Below are positions 5,254 through 6,729 of a stretch of DNA of 6,729 nucleotides, one piece after another (within the stretch, counting starts at the first letter, position 1; the number at the start of each line of letters is the position of its first letter). The DNA is from an uncultured Eubacterium sp. (lineage in GTDB: Bacteria > Bacillota > Clostridia > Peptostreptococcales > Anaerovoracaceae). The translations under genes were made by a program, and so were the position numbers. A model generated the notes under the pieces. It did no database searches. It saw only the letters and a program-made list of their open reading frames with translations, and was not told the origin of the DNA. The DNA lies in the NCBI GenBank assembly GCA_946614405.1, contig CAMOGZ010000083.1:1-6729 (forward strand), given 5' to 3'.

Positions 5254-6441
5254 ATGGAAACAGAGAGACGCGTATATTTGGATTATTCAGCAACCACACC
5301 GGTCAAGGATGAGGTGCTGACCGAGATGCTTCCGTATTTTACTCAGAATTTCGGAAACGCATCCAGTTTATATACAATAGGTTTGGAATCGAAGGCAGCC
5401 ATCGACCACGCAAGAGAGCAGGTCGCAGCACTGATCGGCGCATCACCGAAGGAGATCTATTTCACCGGCGGCGGCAGCGAGTCCGACAACTGGGTCCTGG
5501 AGAGCATTGCCAACGATATGAGAAACCGGGGCAAGGGCAATCACATCATCACAAGCCGCATCGAACATCATGCGGTACTGTACACCTGTGAGTTCCTGGA
5601 GAAGAACGGTTATGAAGTAACTTACCTGGATGTAGACCAGGAGGGATTCGTATCCCCTGAGGATCTGGAGAACGCCATCAGAGAAGATACGGTTCTTGTC
5701 AGCATCATGTTTGTAAACAACGAGATCGGAACCATCGAGCCGATCCGTGAACTGGCAGAGATCTGTCATAAACATAAGGTCCTGTTCCACACCGATGCGG
5801 TGCAGGCCATCGGCAATGTTCCCATCGACGTGAAGGATCTGGGGATCGACCTGATGTCCATGTCCTCTCATAAGATCTATGGGCCGAAGGGTGAGGGAGC
5901 ACTGTACTGCCGCAAGGGAGTTCGTCTTCCCAGCTTCATTCACGGCGGAGCCCAGGAGAATGGCAAGCGCGCAGGCACAGAGAACCTTGCCGGTATCGTA
6001 GGATTCGGTAAGGCAGCTGAACTTGCACATGAGAATCTGGACAAGCACATTGCACACTGCTCTGAGCTGAGAGACTACCTGATCAGCCGCGTTACAGATG
6101 AGATCGATGACGTCGTTGTCAACGGCAGTCTGGAGCACAGACACCCGGGCAATGCGAATATCACATTCAAATATATTGAGGGAGAATCGATCCTGCTGCT
6201 TCTGGATGCCTTCGGCATCTACGTATCCACCGGATCCGCATGCTCCTCCAAGTCTCTGGAGCCGTCTCACGTGCTGAGCGCCATCGGATTGTCCCACGAG
6301 ATCATCCACGGAACGATCCGTTTCACCGTAGGCGATATGACGACGAAGGAAGACATCGATTATACCGTAGAGAAACTTAAGACTGTAGTGGCGAGACTGA
6401 GAGAACTGTCCCCGGTCAACGCAGAGAAAGGATGGAACTAA
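5254..6441 (+). CDS. iscS: Cysteine desulfurase, group I (IscS/NifS type)
   Basis: This PLP enzyme converts cysteine to alanine and carries the released sulphur as a persulfide for Fe-S cluster assembly and often tRNA thiolation. At 395 residues it is full length. Visible landmarks are YLDYSATTP (8-16), the PLP-contact TGGGSESDN (71-79), EHHAVL (104-109) with the cofactor-stacking His, HTDAVQ (179-184) with the pyridine-binding Asp181 and Gln184, and SSHKIYGPKG (204-213) with the Schiff-base Lys207. RAGTEN follows at 239-244. The mobile loop STGSACSSKSLEPSHVL (325-341) holds the catalytic Cys330. The long Cys loop places it in group I (NifS/IscS) rather than group II (SufS). The U-type scaffold gene starts two bases after its stop, so the pair is one operon. 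No iscR lies directly upstream, unlike the common iscR-iscS-iscU order. Confidence 0.96.
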   Translation: METERRVYLDYSATTPVKDEVLTEMLPYFTQNFGNASSLYTIGLESKAAIDHAREQVAALIGASPKEIYFTGGGSESDNWVLESIANDMRNRGKGNHIITSRIEHHAVLYTCEFLEKNGYEVTYLDVDQEGFVSPEDLENAIREDTVLVSIMFVNNEIGTIEPIRELAEICHKHKVLFHTDAVQAIGNVPIDVKDLGIDLMSMSSHKIYGPKGEGALYCRKGVRLPSFIHGGAQENGKRAGTENLAGIVGFGKAAELAHENLDKHIAHCSELRDYLISRVTDEIDDVVVNGSLEHRHPGNANITFKYIEGESILLLLDAFGIYVSTGSACSSKSLEPSHVLSAIGLSHEIIHGTIRFTVGDMTTKEDIDYTVEKLKTVVARLRELSPVNAEKGWN

Positions 6442-6443
6442 CA

Positions 6444-6729
6444 ATGGGATTATATAACGATACCGTAATGGATCATTTCATGAATCCGAGAAATGTAGGC
6501 GAACTTGAGAATCCGGATGGAACCGGCGTATATGGAAGCCCGGTCTGTGGAGATATGATGCAGGTTCAGATCAAGGTCAAGGACGACGTCATCACCGATG
6601 CCAAGTTTAAGACATTCGGATGCGGAAGCGCCATCGCATCTTCCAGCATGGCTACCGAGATGATCATTGGCAAGACCATTGATGAGGCTCTGGACATCGG
6701 CAACAAGAAGATCGTAGACGAGCTGGGCG
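6444..6729 (+). CDS. nifU: IscU/NifU-type Fe-S scaffold, 5' part
   Basis: The scaffold on which IscS-delivered sulphur and iron form a new cluster starts at ATG 6444 and runs off the window end; 95 full codons are visible. The family opening is clear (YNDTVMDHFMNPRNVGELEN, residues 4-23). Two of the three cluster ligands are present: Cys35 in VCGD, with the conserved Asp37, and Cys60 in FKTFGCGSAIASSSMATE (55-72). The third Cys should lie just beyond the window. A full family member of this kind is about 120-150 residues. AAGGA (6428-6432) is a modest ribosome site 11 bases upstream, inside the end of iscS, so translation is probably coupled to that gene. It may equally be called iscU, because only the N-terminal scaffold domain can be seen. 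Confidence 0.95.
   Translation, partial: MGLYNDTVMDHFMNPRNVGELENPDGTGVYGSPVCGDMMQVQIKVKDDVITDAKFKTFGCGSAIASSSMATEMIIGKTIDEALDIGNKKIVDELG

Noticed and set aside
5443..6444. Open frame of 333 codons on the - strand opposite iscS
   Set aside because: It is fully antisense to the cysteine desulfurase, shows no family motifs and has no independent promoter or ribosome site that I can see.

Overview
The window reads as chromosomal core genome of a Gram-positive clostridium, most likely a member of Lachnospiraceae. The reasons are the protein flavour (Obg with an OCT tail, the paired TIGR03960/TIGR03936-type proteins, an SLBB-HhH ComEA, a NifS/NifU-type Fe-S pair, and a Spo0A-type DNA-binding domain), strong AGGAGG-type ribosome sites and a balanced GC content. 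No species can be named from this evidence. All genes lie on the + strand and are tightly packed. I see no RNA gene, CRISPR array, insertion sequence or phage remnant, and no gene-free stretch longer than about 75 bases.

Region 1 (1-4533) looks like one operon. It opens with the 3' part of obg (ribosome-associated GTPase). Next is a 785-residue protein that fuses an N-terminal HD phosphohydrolase-like domain to a complete TIGR03960-type radical SAM protein. Its usual partner, a DUF2344/TIGR03936 protein, overlaps it by 8 bases. A membrane-anchored ComEA DNA-binding protein closes the run, followed by a weak hairpin terminator candidate. The gaps are 12, -8 and 43 bases.

Region 2 (4534-5181) holds two small genes. 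The first encodes a 122-residue protein that is essentially only the Spo0A C-terminal effector domain, with no phosphorylatable receiver and an altered recognition helix. The second is a 58-residue DUF896/YnzC-type protein. A near-consensus promoter for the second gene is embedded in the end of the first, and the stop codon of the first forms the extended -10 TGn.

Region 3 (5182-6729) is the iron-sulphur assembly unit: a full-length group I cysteine desulfurase (IscS/NifS) followed two bases later by a U-type scaffold gene that runs off the window. The desulfurase moves sulphur from cysteine onto its catalytic Cys and the scaffold builds the cluster. An 8-bp perfect inverted repeat brackets the promoter region ahead of iscS and is a candidate operator.

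The most unusual items are the HD-radical SAM fusion, the stand-alone Spo0A-like effector domain, and the candidate regulatory repeats before iscS. Most of the rest is ordinary core genome.
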